33,730 bases of DNA from Candidatus Hadersleviella danica. Its GTDB lineage: Bacteria; Chloroflexota; Anaerolineae; Promineifilales; Promineifilaceae. The position numbers and the translations under genes were made by a program. The stretch spans positions 1-33,730 of the forward strand of contig JADJSZ010000065.1 of NCBI GenBank assembly GCA_016711405.1, written 5' to 3'. Within the stretch, counting starts at the first letter, position 1. Every line of letters starts with the position of its first letter. The notes under the pieces were generated by a model. It saw only the letters and a list, made by a program, of their open reading frames with translations. It was not told the origin of the DNA and did not search any database. Of the stretch, positions 15,739-24,775 are shown one piece after another.

Positions 15739-16302
15739 ATGTCTTCCCAACGGCCGTGGTGGCACAGTTTGGCCAATTTCCTCGGCTTGCAGGGAGGGTG
15801 GTTTGTCTGTGCGTGGGGCGCGGCCGAGGGGCGGCCGTGGGCGGGGCCACTCTTCGTGGCGGGTTATATGCTCATCCACCTGCGCTGGCTGGCGCAAGAT
15901 TGGCGCAAGGAGGCGGGTTTCATCGCGGTCGTGTGCGTACTGGGCTTTGCGGTGGATGGGGTGATGAGTGGCACAGGCTTTTTGGTCTATGCCTCGCCGC
16001 TAACCAATCTGCCGTGGCTGGCACCTGTGTGGATTGTGGGGATGTGGGCCTTATTTGCCAGTGCGTTTAACGTGTCGCTGGCATGGTTGCAGGGGCGGCC
16101 GTGGCTCGCTTTTGCCCTCGGAGCCGTTTTCGGCCCGCTCAGTTATGAGGCGGGGGCGCGGCTGGGTGGGGTCTCATTTACGGCTGATTGGTGGGTGAGT
16201 ATGGCGGTGTTGGCTTTGGTGTGGGGGGTGGTCACGGCTGGCCTAGCGGCCGTGGCGACGGGGTTGTACCAGCGTGAATTGAAAAATAACGTAACTGTTT
16301 AG
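15739..16302 (+). CDS. DUF2878-like integral membrane protein
   Basis: 187 residues with an estimated five to six membrane segments. Recognisable family pieces are the N-terminal LANFLGLQGGWFVCAWGAA, a central GFAVDGVMSGTGFLVYAS, the LAPVWIVGMWALFASAFNVS segment and FGPLSYEAGARLGGVSF near the end. Proteins of this family are short polytopic membrane proteins of unknown function. The start follows the preceding repeat array directly and has no clear Shine-Dalgarno. The last codons (NNVTV) are written by AATAACGTAACTG, a word of the same kind as the flanking array. Confidence 0.75.
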   Translation: MSSQRPWWHSLANFLGLQGGWFVCAWGAAEGRPWAGPLFVAGYMLIHLRWLAQDWRKEAGFIAVVCVLGFAVDGVMSGTGFLVYASPLTNLPWLAPVWIVGMWALFASAFNVSLAWLQGRPWLAFALGAVFGPLSYEAGARLGGVSFTADWWVSMAVLALVWGVVTAGLAAVATGLYQRELKNNVTV

Positions 16303-16318
16303 TTTGTGGGTGTCTTGG

Positions 16319-16373
16319 TTTATTAGTCTATTGGTGTACTTTGATACACCAATACCCTAATAGACTAATATAC
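16319..16373. repeat. Inverted array of TATTAGTC/TATTGGTGTA words
   Basis: TATTAGTCTATTGGTGTA is followed by CTTTGA, then TACACCAATA, CCCTA and ATAGACTAATA. The inner stem is perfect and the outer stem has one bulge. It lies between two plus-strand genes. Confidence 0.8.
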
Positions 16374-16411
16374 CCCTAGCAACTATCCATTTACGATTAG
16401 ATACCAAGCCT

Positions 16412-17248
16412 ATGTTTTCCCGCCGTCAATTTCTCAAATGGGCCGCTACGGCCGTGGGGGGAGCCACCCTAACAGGTGTCGGGGGGTACACCTACGCCAG
16501 CCAAATCGAACTGGAATGGCTGGCCATCGAAGAGTTGGTTATCCCCATCAAGGGTTTGCCCTCTTCGGCCGAGGGGTTGCGCCTTGTCCAACTGAGCGAT
16601 TTCCACCTCTACCCCTTCATCCAACTCCCCTTCATCCAAAAAATTGTGGCGGCCGTAACCGACCTAAACCCCGATGTGGTTTTGCTGACAGGCGATTACG
16701 TGGCTGAACGCGCCGATGCCATCTTTGATTTAGCTCCTGTGCTGGCGCAACTGAACCCCACTTGGGGGATGTTTGCCACACTGGGCAACCACGATTATTG
16801 GACCGATTCGGCCGTGGTTCGGCAAGGGTTGCGCGAGGCGGGGATTCCGTTGTTGCTGAATGAGGGGGCGGTTATCGGCCGTGATTGGCTCTACATTGCG
16901 GGGGTGGATGATTGCTGGGCGGGGCAACCCGACTTAGAGCAAGCACTGGCGCACTGTCCCGCCCATGTGCCCACGGTGTTGCTGGCGCACGAGCCAGACA
17001 CGGCCGAGTGGTGGCCCGATGATGGCCGTGTGGCCCTGCAACTGTCGGGGCACAGCCACGGCGGGCAAATCCGCGCCCCCGGCTATGGGGCGATTTTTTT
17101 GCCCTATTTGGGGCAGAAATATGGGCAAGGGCTGGCGCAAGTGGGGCAAATGCAGGTCTACACCACCCGTGGCCTTGGCGTGGTGGGTGTGCCCCTGCGC
17201 TTCCACTGCCGCCCCGAAATTACGCTCATTACCCTAACGGGAGCGTAG
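16412..17248 (+). CDS. Tat-exported calcineurin-like metallophosphoesterase
   Basis: 278 residues. The N-terminus has a twin-arginine signal (FSRRQFLKWAATAVGG), so the enzyme is expected to be exported folded or anchored outside the membrane. All metal motifs of the YkuE/YaeI-type phosphoesterases are present: SDFHL (about residue 66; D-x-H), GDYVAE, GNHDYW, LAHEPD and GHSHGGQ near residue 215. Known relatives hydrolyse phosphoesters, some in lipid A precursor metabolism; the substrate here is unknown. It follows the DUF2878-like gene after a hairpin array, on the same strand. Confidence 0.9.
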   Translation: MFSRRQFLKWAATAVGGATLTGVGGYTYASQIELEWLAIEELVIPIKGLPSSAEGLRLVQLSDFHLYPFIQLPFIQKIVAAVTDLNPDVVLLTGDYVAERADAIFDLAPVLAQLNPTWGMFATLGNHDYWTDSAVVRQGLREAGIPLLLNEGAVIGRDWLYIAGVDDCWAGQPDLEQALAHCPAHVPTVLLAHEPDTAEWWPDDGRVALQLSGHSHGGQIRAPGYGAIFLPYLGQKYGQGLAQVGQMQVYTTRGLGVVGVPLRFHCRPEITLITLTGA

Positions 17249-17255
17249 GAAAGGA

Positions 17256-17341
17256 CGAATTACGAGGTACGAAGTACGAAATCCCTCGCGTAATTTCGTG
17301 ATTCGTACTTCGTCATTCGTCATTCGTACTTTGTACTTTGG
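17256..17341. repeat. TACGAAG/ATTCGTC 7-nt array with inverted second half
   Basis: GACGAAT, TACGAGG, TACGAAG and TACGAAA are followed by ATTCGTA, CTTCGTC, ATTCGTC, ATTCGTA and CTTTGTA. It lies between two converging genes and could act as a bidirectional terminator. Confidence 0.85.
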
Positions 17342-18946
17342 TTAGGTAGAGAAAGCCGTTGGGGAGGGCGAGGGCGGCCGTGAATTCATCGAGCAGGATG
17401 AATTGGGACAAGCCCGGCCATGTGCAATCTGTTTCGACAAGTTCCAAGTAAGGGGGCAATGGTTCGTGCAAAGAGGGGGGGAGGAGGGGCAAAAAGTTGG
17501 TGCGCTCGGAGCCAGTGACAAAGCGCCCTGTCAGGCGCACGGGAGCGCAAACGGCCTCATTCCCCAGCCGAATCTCATCTGGCCCGAAGAAAACGGCCGT
17601 GCCCGCTGGGTAAGCGGCCGACTCGCCCTCCGTCACCCGCCACTGGCCTTGGGGAATGGCCACGGGGGCAATTTGGTCTACGCGCACCTCGGTGTGGAGG
17701 GTGGTGCCAAATTTTTGGGCGGGGGGGAACGCCGCGCTTTGGCCAACGGGCGGCTGGGGGGGGAGGAGTTGCCAACTGAAAAGGTAATAACCGGGCAACG
17801 GGGGTGTTTCGACGAGCAAGCTAATTTCGGCCGTGCCCCCCGGCGGCACCACGGGGAGCGGTTGCGCCAGAGCGGCCGACTCATAAATGCCAAACAGGAG
17901 CGAGGTTGGCTCGGGCCACTCGCTCGGTTGCACCACATAGGCGGCCGACCATGTACACGTCCCTGTGTTTTGCACCCGCCACGTTTTGGTAAATGTCGTG
18001 CGCGGGGCAATCGTCGTGCCATCAGGGATGGTCACATCGGCCACAAAACGGGCATCGGGGGTGCAATTGGGTTCGGGGAGGGGCACGGAACTGGCCGTGC
18101 TGGCCTCGCTGTTCACAAACAGGGTCTGCACCATCAGGTCGAGTTGGCGCAAATCGGGGCTAAAATCGCTGGCGGAGAGGGTCTCGAGGGGGGTGTTGGG
18201 TGGCACCACAAGCGGGTATTCCCACCACAGGGCGTAACGGTCGTCCTCTGTCACCCCCCGAAAAACGTAAGCGAAAGGGGTAATGAAGCGCAGGCCACGG
18301 CCGTTGCCCGTCTCCAAAAAACGGGGGTGCGCTAGTTCCGCCCCCAATTCGTCCACAGGGATGGTTTGGTTGGCCAGATGGCTTTCCCATGCCAGCCACT
18401 CCTCGGTTAAGGCGACGGGGTAGCCTGTGAAAAAGTCGCCCTCGGCCGTGCGGAGCGGCTGGATGACCAGCAGGGGTGGGAAGGTACTGTCGCGTTCATC
18501 AACCCGCACCTGCTCGAGCAAGAGGTAGTCGGGCACGCCATAGTAATAATCGGCGGGGCTGGGGCCAGCGAGGGCGTAGGCATGGGTATGGGCGGGGGTG
18601 GTGTTCGGCCGAATCCCCGCCAACAACGCCTCATCGTAAAAGAAGGAGACTCCCGCAAAACGGGCTTCGCCGACGCGCTCGGCCGCTGGCAAGGTAGCCG
18701 CTGGGGTGGGGTAACGGGGCGGCGCGGCTGGCTCCGTGGGCAAGCTGGCTTCGGTGGGGGCTGGGAGGGGGGGGGAGGGGGAGCGGCCGTGGCCGCCAAA
18801 GTGGGCGCAACCTGCGCTGGGGCGGTCGGGCTTGGCTCAATATTCCCCGCTGGCGCACATGCCGTGGCCAAACTGGCCATAAGCCATAAGCCGTAAGCTA
18901 TCTGCTTTAAGCGGGAGGAAATGAAAAACCAAGTTCGCACACGCAT
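17313..18946 (-). CDS. Lipoprotein with NBR1-type Ig-like domain (one frameshift)
   Basis: The N-terminus in one frame is MRVRTWFFISSRLKQIAYGL with a hydrophobic stretch and Cys (SLATAC), a probable lipoprotein signal. After a Pro-rich linker the frame breaks in a G run near 18770 and continues as the frame ending at 17313, giving about 540 residues. A middle region (GVSFFYDEALLAGIRPNTTP onwards) is unrecognised. Residues around TPDARFVADVTIPDGTTIAP and FTKTWRVQNTGTCTWSAAY form the NBR1/FW-type Ig-like domain seen in many Chloroflexota surface proteins. The gene starts 18 bases after the LysM gene, so the two are cotranscribed. The signal-peptide codons overlap a CATAAGC-type 7-nt array. Confidence 0.75.
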
Positions 18947-18965
18947 AATGGGTCAGCTTATGGCT
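18876..18965. repeat. CATAAGC/CGTAAGC 7-nt array in a signal-peptide coding region
   Basis: Units CATAAGC, CATAAGC, CGTAAGC and TATCTGC lie inside the lipoprotein signal sequence. The mirrored words CAGCTTATGGCTTACC occur just upstream of its start codon. Confidence 0.6.
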
Positions 18966-20462
18966 TACCTAACCCAAAACGTGCTGGGCTGGCTGGTACG
19001 GCCGCCGTATGTGTAGATAAACGAGCCATCTTGCCGTTGCCCTGTCACCTGCACAATGCTCACCTTCCACTCGTAATGGTGCAATTCGCCTGTGGTCGGC
19101 CGCCAACTGGGGGGCAATTGGAACGAATTTTGGCGGGTAAAGCCGCGCCACGGGTGGGCATCCACATCGCTCAAATCGGTGACGACGACCATGTACCACT
19201 CTTCGGCCGTTAAATCTTTGACCGCCACCCATTGCAGGGCGATGGGGTCATTGGGCGTGTCCACCGTGGTCTCAGGGGCGGGGTAGAGCAGTTGGGCGCC
19301 TTGTGGGGCGGGGGTCAGGCTGGGGGTGGGGGATGGCCCCGGCGTGGGGGGCAAGACAGCGTTTTCTAACACGCGGGGAATGCAGAGGAGGTCACCCGGC
19401 CGTACAATCGAATCCATTGTCAGATAATTCAATTGCATCATCGCCTCGAACGGAACCCGATTTTGGGCGGCGATGGCAAAAATGGAATCGCCCTCTTTGA
19501 TTTCGTAAAACGGGGGGCACACGCTGGGGTCTACCACCAAATACTCCTCCCCAATTTCCACGGCGATGGCTTGCAACGGCGGGGTGGCCGTTGGCCACGG
19601 GATTTGCACTTGTTGCCCCTGCTGAATGAGGCTGGGGTTCAGGCTGGGGTTTTCGTTGAGGAGGCTGTCGAGCGTTACATCGTAAATGAGGGCCAAACTA
19701 ATCATCGTTTGCCCTTCTTCGATGGCGTGGAAGCGGGGTGGTTGGGGGGTGTCTGTGGGGGCGGGGGTGGCTGTTTCGGTGGGGGTGAGGGTGGGCGTGG
19801 GCGAGGCGGTGCTGGTGGGGGCAGACGTTAGGGTGAGGGTTGGGGTGGGGCTGGGGGTGCTTTCGGTCGGCCGTGCTGTCGCCATTTGGGCGGCCACGGC
19901 CGTTTGCTCCGCATTAACCACCAGTAGGCCACCGCAAACGCTGAAGACGACGACCATGAGGACGACGAGGGCGAAGAAGGGGGACGGCCGCCACGGGGCG
20001 GCTCCCTGCGGCACAGCAGGTACGGGCTGGAGGCGCGGCATCGTTTGGATGCGTTCCTCGAGGGGCACGGCCGTTCTAATTTTGGATTGGGGATTTTGGA
20101 TTTCGGATTGGGGGGACGGGGGACTGGGGACGGGGGACTCGTCGGCTTCGCTCGTCGTAATGACCTCAGCCACCTCTTCATGGGGGGGGGGGCCCGGCCG
20201 CCCCCCTTGGTGTAATGGCTTTAGCCGTCTCTTCGACGGGTTTGAGTTGGCTCATCAGCCGTTCGCGTTCGGTGCGAAGGGCATCTTTGGCGGCGCGGGC
20301 GGCCGCTTGCACAAATAAATCGGCCGAGATGGGTGCGCCACACATCAGGCAACGCTTATCCCCTTTGGTCACGACCGAATCACAAGTTGGGCAACGCACA
20401 GTTACAGGCTCACGAAAACGGCCGCTTAAACTGGGTTCCTCGGGTGTCTCTAAATCACTCAT
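18965..20462 (-). CDS. Zinc-ribbon, membrane, double-LysM protein (one frameshift)
   Basis: Two minus-strand frames (20462-20178 and 20173-18965) join in a C homopolymer near 20183. One base of difference reads GPPPHEEVAEVITTSEADE, giving about 498 residues. Order of parts: a cytoplasmic zinc ribbon with CPTCDS and CLMCG; a helical charged stretch; a disordered segment written by a 7-nt array; a membrane helix (FFALVVLMVVVFSVCGGLLV); a Thr/Pro linker; LysM 1 (FHAIEEGQTMISLALIYDVT); LysM 2 (YEIKEGDSIFAIAAQNRVPF); and a C-terminal beta domain with WYMVVVTDLSDVD. LysM domains bind N-acetylglucosamine glycans, so the outer part probably holds the cell wall. It is the first gene of a two-gene operon with the NBR1-Ig lipoprotein. 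Confidence 0.83.
20081..20138. repeat. Eight-unit 7-nt array inside the LysM gene
   Basis: Units TTGGATT, GGGGATT, TTGGATT, TCGGATT, GGGGGGA, CGGGGGA, CTGGGGA and CGGGGGA follow each other in strict 7-nt phase and encode the disordered stretch SPVPSPPSPQSEIQNPQSKI before the membrane helix. The words match those in copA. Confidence 0.85.
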
Positions 20463-20473
20463 ACCAGCGGGGC

Positions 20474-20479
20474 ATTATA
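20474..20479 (-). promoter_or_regulatory. Possible -10 box of the LysM operon
   Basis: Minus-strand TATAAT lies only about 11 bases upstream of the ATG at 20462. If used, the message would be almost leaderless. The -35 (TTCGCA, 18 bases away) is weak. The rest of 20480-20707 has no gene; it holds a GCGGAGAACGCAGAG-type segment (about 20575-20600) related to the 8-nt arrays. Confidence 0.4.
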
Positions 20480-20707
20480 CAAAGTCGCCCCATTAAATGC
20501 GAAGAGAGATGAGCGGTTAGTGAATTGTCTGTGTTAAAATTAGAAGCTGATTGACTAATAGAACTTATTGAACCGCGAAGGTGCGGAGAACGCAGAGAAA
20601 ATTCCAGATTGCCAGAAGCATTTGGAAACAACGCCAAATTGTGGCTCAGCATCCATGATATGAGGCATAATCGCCTCTAAACGACACACAACTAACACCC
20701 CTTCACC

Positions 20708-22038
20708 ATGACTTCTTTTGGTTTGCCCCGACAACTTGAAGACAACTTGCTTTTACGCTGGGCCACGGCCGCTGACCGTCCTGCCCTCGCCGAATTCAAT
20801 GGCCTCATCCACGAAGATGGCCCGAACAAGAGGGCATTATTCGCCGTTGGGTGGAAGATTTGACCAGTGGCCAGCACCCCACGGCCGACATTAGCGACTT
20901 TACCGTTGTCGAGGAGCAAAGCACAGGGCGCATCGTCTCCAGCCTGTGCACCATCCCCCAAACATGGCGTTATGAGGAGATTGAGTTGCCCGTCGGTCGT
21001 CCCGAGTTGGTGGGGACATTGGCCGAATACCGCCAAAAAGGGCTGGTGCGGGCGCAAATGGAAGCCATCCACGCCAAAGGTGCGGCGCGGGGCGAGTTGA
21101 TGCAGGGCATTACAGGCATCCCGTGGTATTACCGCCAATTTGGGTACGAGATGGCTTTAGACTTGGGCGGCGGCCGTAGCTACATCTGGGAACGTCCGGG
21201 CAACCTCGTCCATCTCGCCGACGAAGAAGAGATGTACACATGGCGCATCGCCCGCGAGAGCGACATTCCCCTGTTGAGCCAACTTTATGCGCAACATTGC
21301 GCCCCCAACCTGTTTAGCTCCACCCGCACCGAAGCGATTTGGCGGCACGATTTGGGTGGTCACCAAGCCGAATCGGTGCAGGCCCGCCATTTTTGGGTGA
21401 TTGTCCATAAAACGTTGGGCGATGTCGGCTATGTCCAATTCGCCATTTGGGAGCCGTCTATCGTCATTCATGAGGTGGCGGTAGTGGCGGGGCATTCGCT
21501 CCGCGCCGTGGCGCTCTACCTGACACGCATGTTCAAGGGGTTGGCCAAGATGCGCGTGGAGAAGGAAAAGAAGAAGCCCGTCACCAATCTCTTCTTTCGC
21601 ATGGCGGATAATCACCCGCTGGTGGCCGCCCTCGGCCGCCAACTCGAGCAGTATCAGCGGCCGTATGCGTGGTATATCCGCTTCCCCGATGTGCCCGCCT
21701 TTTTGCGCCACATCCAACCCGTGTTAGAGGCTCGCTTGGCGGCCAGTGTGATGGCGGGGCACACAGGCAAACTGCGGCTAAACTTGTACCGTGGTGGCAC
21801 ATTACAACTTGGCTTTGAGCAAGGCATCTTGACCAAAATTGACACTTATGTCAAGCAAGAGGTGGCCGATGGGGATGCTCACTTCCCCGATTTGTTGCTT
21901 AACCAATTGCTGTGCGGCCGACGCACCTTGCCCGAACTGACGGCCATCCACGCCGATTGTTACGGCACGGCCGAGGCGGAGATTTTGCTGGGCATTCTGT
22001 TCCCCAAACGGCCGTCGTTGGTTTTAGGGGTCGGGTAG
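20708..22038 (+). CDS. Eis-like GNAT N-acetyltransferase (one frameshift)
   Basis: The ATG at 20708 opens MTSFGLPRQLEDNLLLRWAT, a typical GNAT N-terminus. The frame breaks near 20825: HEDG must continue as EQEGIIRRWVEDLTSGQHP in the frame ending at 22038, giving about 443 residues. The acetyl-CoA loop is VGTLAEYRQKGLVRAQM (V-x-T-x4-R-x-x-G-L). A second, degenerate GNAT-like region (WRIARESDIPLLSQLYAQHC) follows, then a C-terminal SCP2-like segment (TGKLRLNLYRGGTLQLGFEQ). This three-part order is that of the Eis/COG4552 family, which acetylates amines including some antibiotics and polyamines. Substrate here unknown. The downstream gene follows after a repeat array. Confidence 0.82.
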
Positions 22039-22122
22039 GAGGGCAGGGGAGCGGAGGAGCAGAGGAGCAGGGAGAAAGAGAGGAAGAGACTGAGAGACTG
22101 AGAGACTGAAAGACTGACTAAC
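22037..22122. repeat. GAGGAGCA and AGAGACTG word array
   Basis: GCGGAGGAGCAGAGGAGCAG passes into AGAGACTG, AGAGACTG and AAAGACTG, in 8-nt phase, filling the gap up to the AAGGAG ribosome-binding site of the next gene. Confidence 0.75.
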
Positions 22123-22140
22123 AAGGAGTACCACAACCGA

Positions 22141-23208
22141 ATGACGATTTGGAATCGTGCTGGGGTGTTGAACCAGAATATGAGTTCAATTGCCTCGGAG
22201 TTTGCCGATACCACATGGGGCTGGCACGCCGAGCGTTTGTTGCGCCAGTCTGAAAAAGTGAGTAGCCAAGAGCAACTCTACGAACTGCTGAATTTGGCCG
22301 AGATGGGGCTGGCCCTCTCTTCGGCCGAAAGCGGCCGTCGCCGTGCGCTCAGTTTGGCTTTGCTCGACCACCCGCTCTCCGCTCGCTACAACCCCTATTG
22401 GCGGTCAGCGGTGGGCGAGTTCTACCAACGCGCCCTGAGCCGGGCGTTGGCGCAAATCGGCCGTGCCCAAGTGACCAGCGGTTGGCGGGTGTGGAAAATC
22501 TACAACATGGGTTTCGTGGTCAAAACCGCCACCCACACCATCGGCTTCGACATTCATCCCGGCTGGGTCTTCCAAAACCCACTCAGCAACGAACAACAAG
22601 AGCAATTGGCGGACATGCTCGACCTGTTGCTCATCTCCCATTACCACGCCGACCACCTCAACCCCTCGTTTATGCAAAAAATGGTGGAGCGCAAAAAACC
22701 CGTGGTGTTGCCCGCTTCGGTGTGGCGGCTACCAAACACGGGCCGTTTGGACAATGGCCCCAAGCGGTATATTCAGGAGGATCAAGAGAGCCACCAAACC
22801 TTTGCGGGGCTGTATGTCCATAGCTATTTGGGGGCGCAATGGCGGGTCATTCGCAATGCCGTGTATGTGGTGGAGGTGGATGGTTTGCACATTTTACACC
22901 CCGGCGACAACGAAAATCTGCAAATTTACGAGTGCGTTGCCCAGAATCACGACATTGATTTATATTTGGCCAATTGCTGGGCCAAACTGGGTGAAAGTGT
23001 GGCGCGGATTCGGCCGCACACCGTCATTACGGGCCATGAACAAGAAATCAGCCACCCCAGCCCCTTCTTACACTCCTTCCAAAGCTCCTTTCAGCAACTT
23101 GCCCACATGCGGCGCGATAACCCAGACCTGATGGCCAAGATGGCCGCGCATGTCTTGGCATGGGGCGAAGGGGCAGAGGAGCGGAGGAGCAGAGGGGCAG
23201 ACCACTAA
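22141..23208 (+). CDS. MBL-fold metallo-hydrolase (UlaG-like)
   Basis: 355 residues. AAGGAG lies 13 bases upstream of the ATG; an in-frame ATG at 22180 is an alternative. The first about 115 residues are helical and unassigned (EFADTTWGWHAERLLRQSEK). The metallo-beta-lactamase fold starts at VWKIYNMGFVVKTATHTIGF. Metal motifs are SHYHADHL (H-x-H-x-D-H), the HPGDNENL Asp segment and the VITGHEQEISH His, enough for a binuclear metal site. Substrate is unknown; relatives hydrolyse lactones or phosphodiesters. The last residues (EERRSRGADH) are encoded by the downstream GGAGCAGAG-type repeat words, so the C-terminus appears to have been extended by repeat sequence. Confidence 0.82.
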   Translation: MTIWNRAGVLNQNMSSIASEFADTTWGWHAERLLRQSEKVSSQEQLYELLNLAEMGLALSSAESGRRRALSLALLDHPLSARYNPYWRSAVGEFYQRALSRALAQIGRAQVTSGWRVWKIYNMGFVVKTATHTIGFDIHPGWVFQNPLSNEQQEQLADMLDLLLISHYHADHLNPSFMQKMVERKKPVVLPASVWRLPNTGRLDNGPKRYIQEDQESHQTFAGLYVHSYLGAQWRVIRNAVYVVEVDGLHILHPGDNENLQIYECVAQNHDIDLYLANCWAKLGESVARIRPHTVITGHEQEISHPSPFLHSFQSSFQQLAHMRRDNPDLMAKMAAHVLAWGEGAEERRSRGADH

Positions 23209-23242
23209 CCACTAACCACTAACCACTAACCACTAACCACTT
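23201..23242. repeat. Six tandem copies of ACCACTA
   Basis: Five perfect ACCACTA units plus one ACCACTT occupy 42 bases in the gap between the MBL gene and the methyltransferase. The first unit overlaps the stop codon of the MBL gene. Confidence 0.95.
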
Positions 23243-23251
23243 CTCCCCCCC

Positions 23252-24199
23252 ATGTTCACCCCTTACCTAAACCACCACAGCACAGTTATTGTAGATGGCG
23301 GGCTGGCCACTGAGTTAGAAGCGCGAGGGTATGATTTGCACGATGCGTTGTGGTCGGCCAAGGTTTTGGTGGAGGCGCCGCAAGCCATCAAACAAGTGCA
23401 TTTGGATTATTTGTGGGCGGGGGCAGATGTGATTATTTCGGCCACCTATCAGGCGACGGTGGCAGGGTTTGTGGCGCGGGGATTTAGCACGGCCGAAGCC
23501 GAGCAACTTCTGCGCTTGGCCGTGCAATTGGCCATCGAAGCGCGGGATGAATTTTGGGCACAGGTGGGTGGGGCGGAAAGCGGCCGACTACGGCCGCTCG
23601 TGGCCGCGAGCGTCGGCCCCTACGGAGCCTATTTGGCCAATGGCGCCGAGTACACAGGCGATTACGACTTAGACGAGGCTGGGCTTGTCGCTTTTCATCG
23701 GCCGCGTTGGCACCTTTTGGCCAACAGCGGGGCGGATTTACTCGCTTGCGAAACCATTCCCAGCGCGGCCGAAGCCCGCGCCCTTGCCCAACTGCTCCCC
23801 GAAACGCCGCACATGCCTGCATGGTTCTGCTTCTCGTGTGGCGATGACCAGCATCTTTGGGATGGCACGCCCATTGCCGAATGCGCCGCCCTGTTGGAGC
23901 CGTTGGCGCAGGTGGCGGCCGTGGGCATTAACTGCACCGCCCCGCGCCACCTGCCGGGGCTGATTGCGGCCGTGCAATCGGCCACCAGCAAACCCATCGT
24001 GGTCTATCCCAATTCAGGCGAGACGTATGATGCGGTTCACAACATCTGGCTCGGGCAGAGTGAGGCGCAAGCATTTGGCACGAGCGCACGGGAGTGGCGT
24101 AAGCTGGGGGCGGCGCTTATCGGCGGCTGTTGCCGCACCACCCCTGCCCACATTCGGGCACTCAGCCAACGGTTTAGAGCCGTAAGCCATAAGCCCTAG
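23252..24199 (+). CDS. mmuM: Homocysteine S-methyltransferase
   Basis: 315 residues, typical length. It would transfer a methyl group from S-methylmethionine or AdoMet to homocysteine, giving methionine. Features seen: the N-terminal DGGLATELEARGYDL; the ADVIISATYQATVAGF strand; the zinc ligands Cys in GINCTAPRHL and the Cys pair in IGGCCRTTPAHI near the C-terminus. These are the pattern of the MmuM/BHMT Pfam family. No cobalamin domain is present, so it is not MetH. The final residues (RAVSHKP) and the stop are written by CGTAAGC and CATAAGC words. The start follows the ACCACTA array after a C-rich stretch without a clear Shine-Dalgarno. Confidence 0.9.
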   Translation: MFTPYLNHHSTVIVDGGLATELEARGYDLHDALWSAKVLVEAPQAIKQVHLDYLWAGADVIISATYQATVAGFVARGFSTAEAEQLLRLAVQLAIEARDEFWAQVGGAESGRLRPLVAASVGPYGAYLANGAEYTGDYDLDEAGLVAFHRPRWHLLANSGADLLACETIPSAAEARALAQLLPETPHMPAWFCFSCGDDQHLWDGTPIAECAALLEPLAQVAAVGINCTAPRHLPGLIAAVQSATSKPIVVYPNSGETYDAVHNIWLGQSEAQAFGTSAREWRKLGAALIGGCCRTTPAHIRALSQRFRAVSHKP

Positions 24200-24265
24200 G
24201 CCACCCAAATTCACCTTTAGGTAGGGCAATTGACAAGAGCCAAGCACCGATTGACAATTAGAGGG

Positions 24266-24766
24266 ATGATTCCACCCTCTGAAAACCGTTCCCCCCTCAT
24301 TCTAAAGGGCAAACTGAGTTGGACAAACGCTTTGCTAGGCAGTTTGGCTGTTTTGCTGGGGGTGGGGGCTGGGTACATTATTTTTGTGGTGGGCTATGTG
24401 GATGAGACGGCCGTGTCCATTCTCGTGGCGGGTCTGTTTTTGGGCGGCTTGGTCGTTTGGGAGGCGATTGCCTCGCGCCAGAATCGGGTGGAGCTGACGG
24501 CCACCCAAATTTGCATCAACAAAGCCTGCGTGCCATGGGAGTTGGTTACGGCGGTGCAAGAAAAGCATATCAACCGCACTCTGAAGACATGGTTCGGCCG
24601 TGTCCATTTGCGCCACATTCGCCAGCTACTCATTTACACCAACCAAACTACCGCCCCGCTTCTCATCAGCAACGAATGGCTGACGGCCGCTGATTACGCG
24701 ACCGTGCGGGCGCGGCTAGAAGCGCACACGGCCGTGGCTGTTGTGTCGGTTGAAGAAGAAGGATAA
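24266..24766 (+). CDS. Small membrane protein with PH-like domain, unknown function
   Basis: The ATG at 24266 is preceded by AGAGGG; a TTG at 24230 in the same frame is a weaker choice. About 166 residues. Two hydrophobic segments (LGSLAVLLGVGAGYIIFVVG and VSILVAGLFLGGLVVWEAI) are followed by a cytoplasmic beta-rich domain (NRVELTATQICINKACVPWE, then FGRVHLRHIRQLLIYTN) with the look of a bacterial PH domain. It sits nine bases upstream of the ccmH start, so the two are probably translated from one message. No specific function can be assigned. Confidence 0.65.
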   Translation: MIPPSENRSPLILKGKLSWTNALLGSLAVLLGVGAGYIIFVVGYVDETAVSILVAGLFLGGLVVWEAIASRQNRVELTATQICINKACVPWELVTAVQEKHINRTLKTWFGRVHLRHIRQLLIYTNQTTAPLLISNEWLTAADYATVRARLEAHTAVAVVSVEEEG

Positions 24767-24775
24767 ACCTGTTTT

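Noticed and set aside
23201..23242. ACCACTA tandem repeats as a CRISPR array
   Set aside because: Units are 7 nt without spacers, and there are no cas genes.
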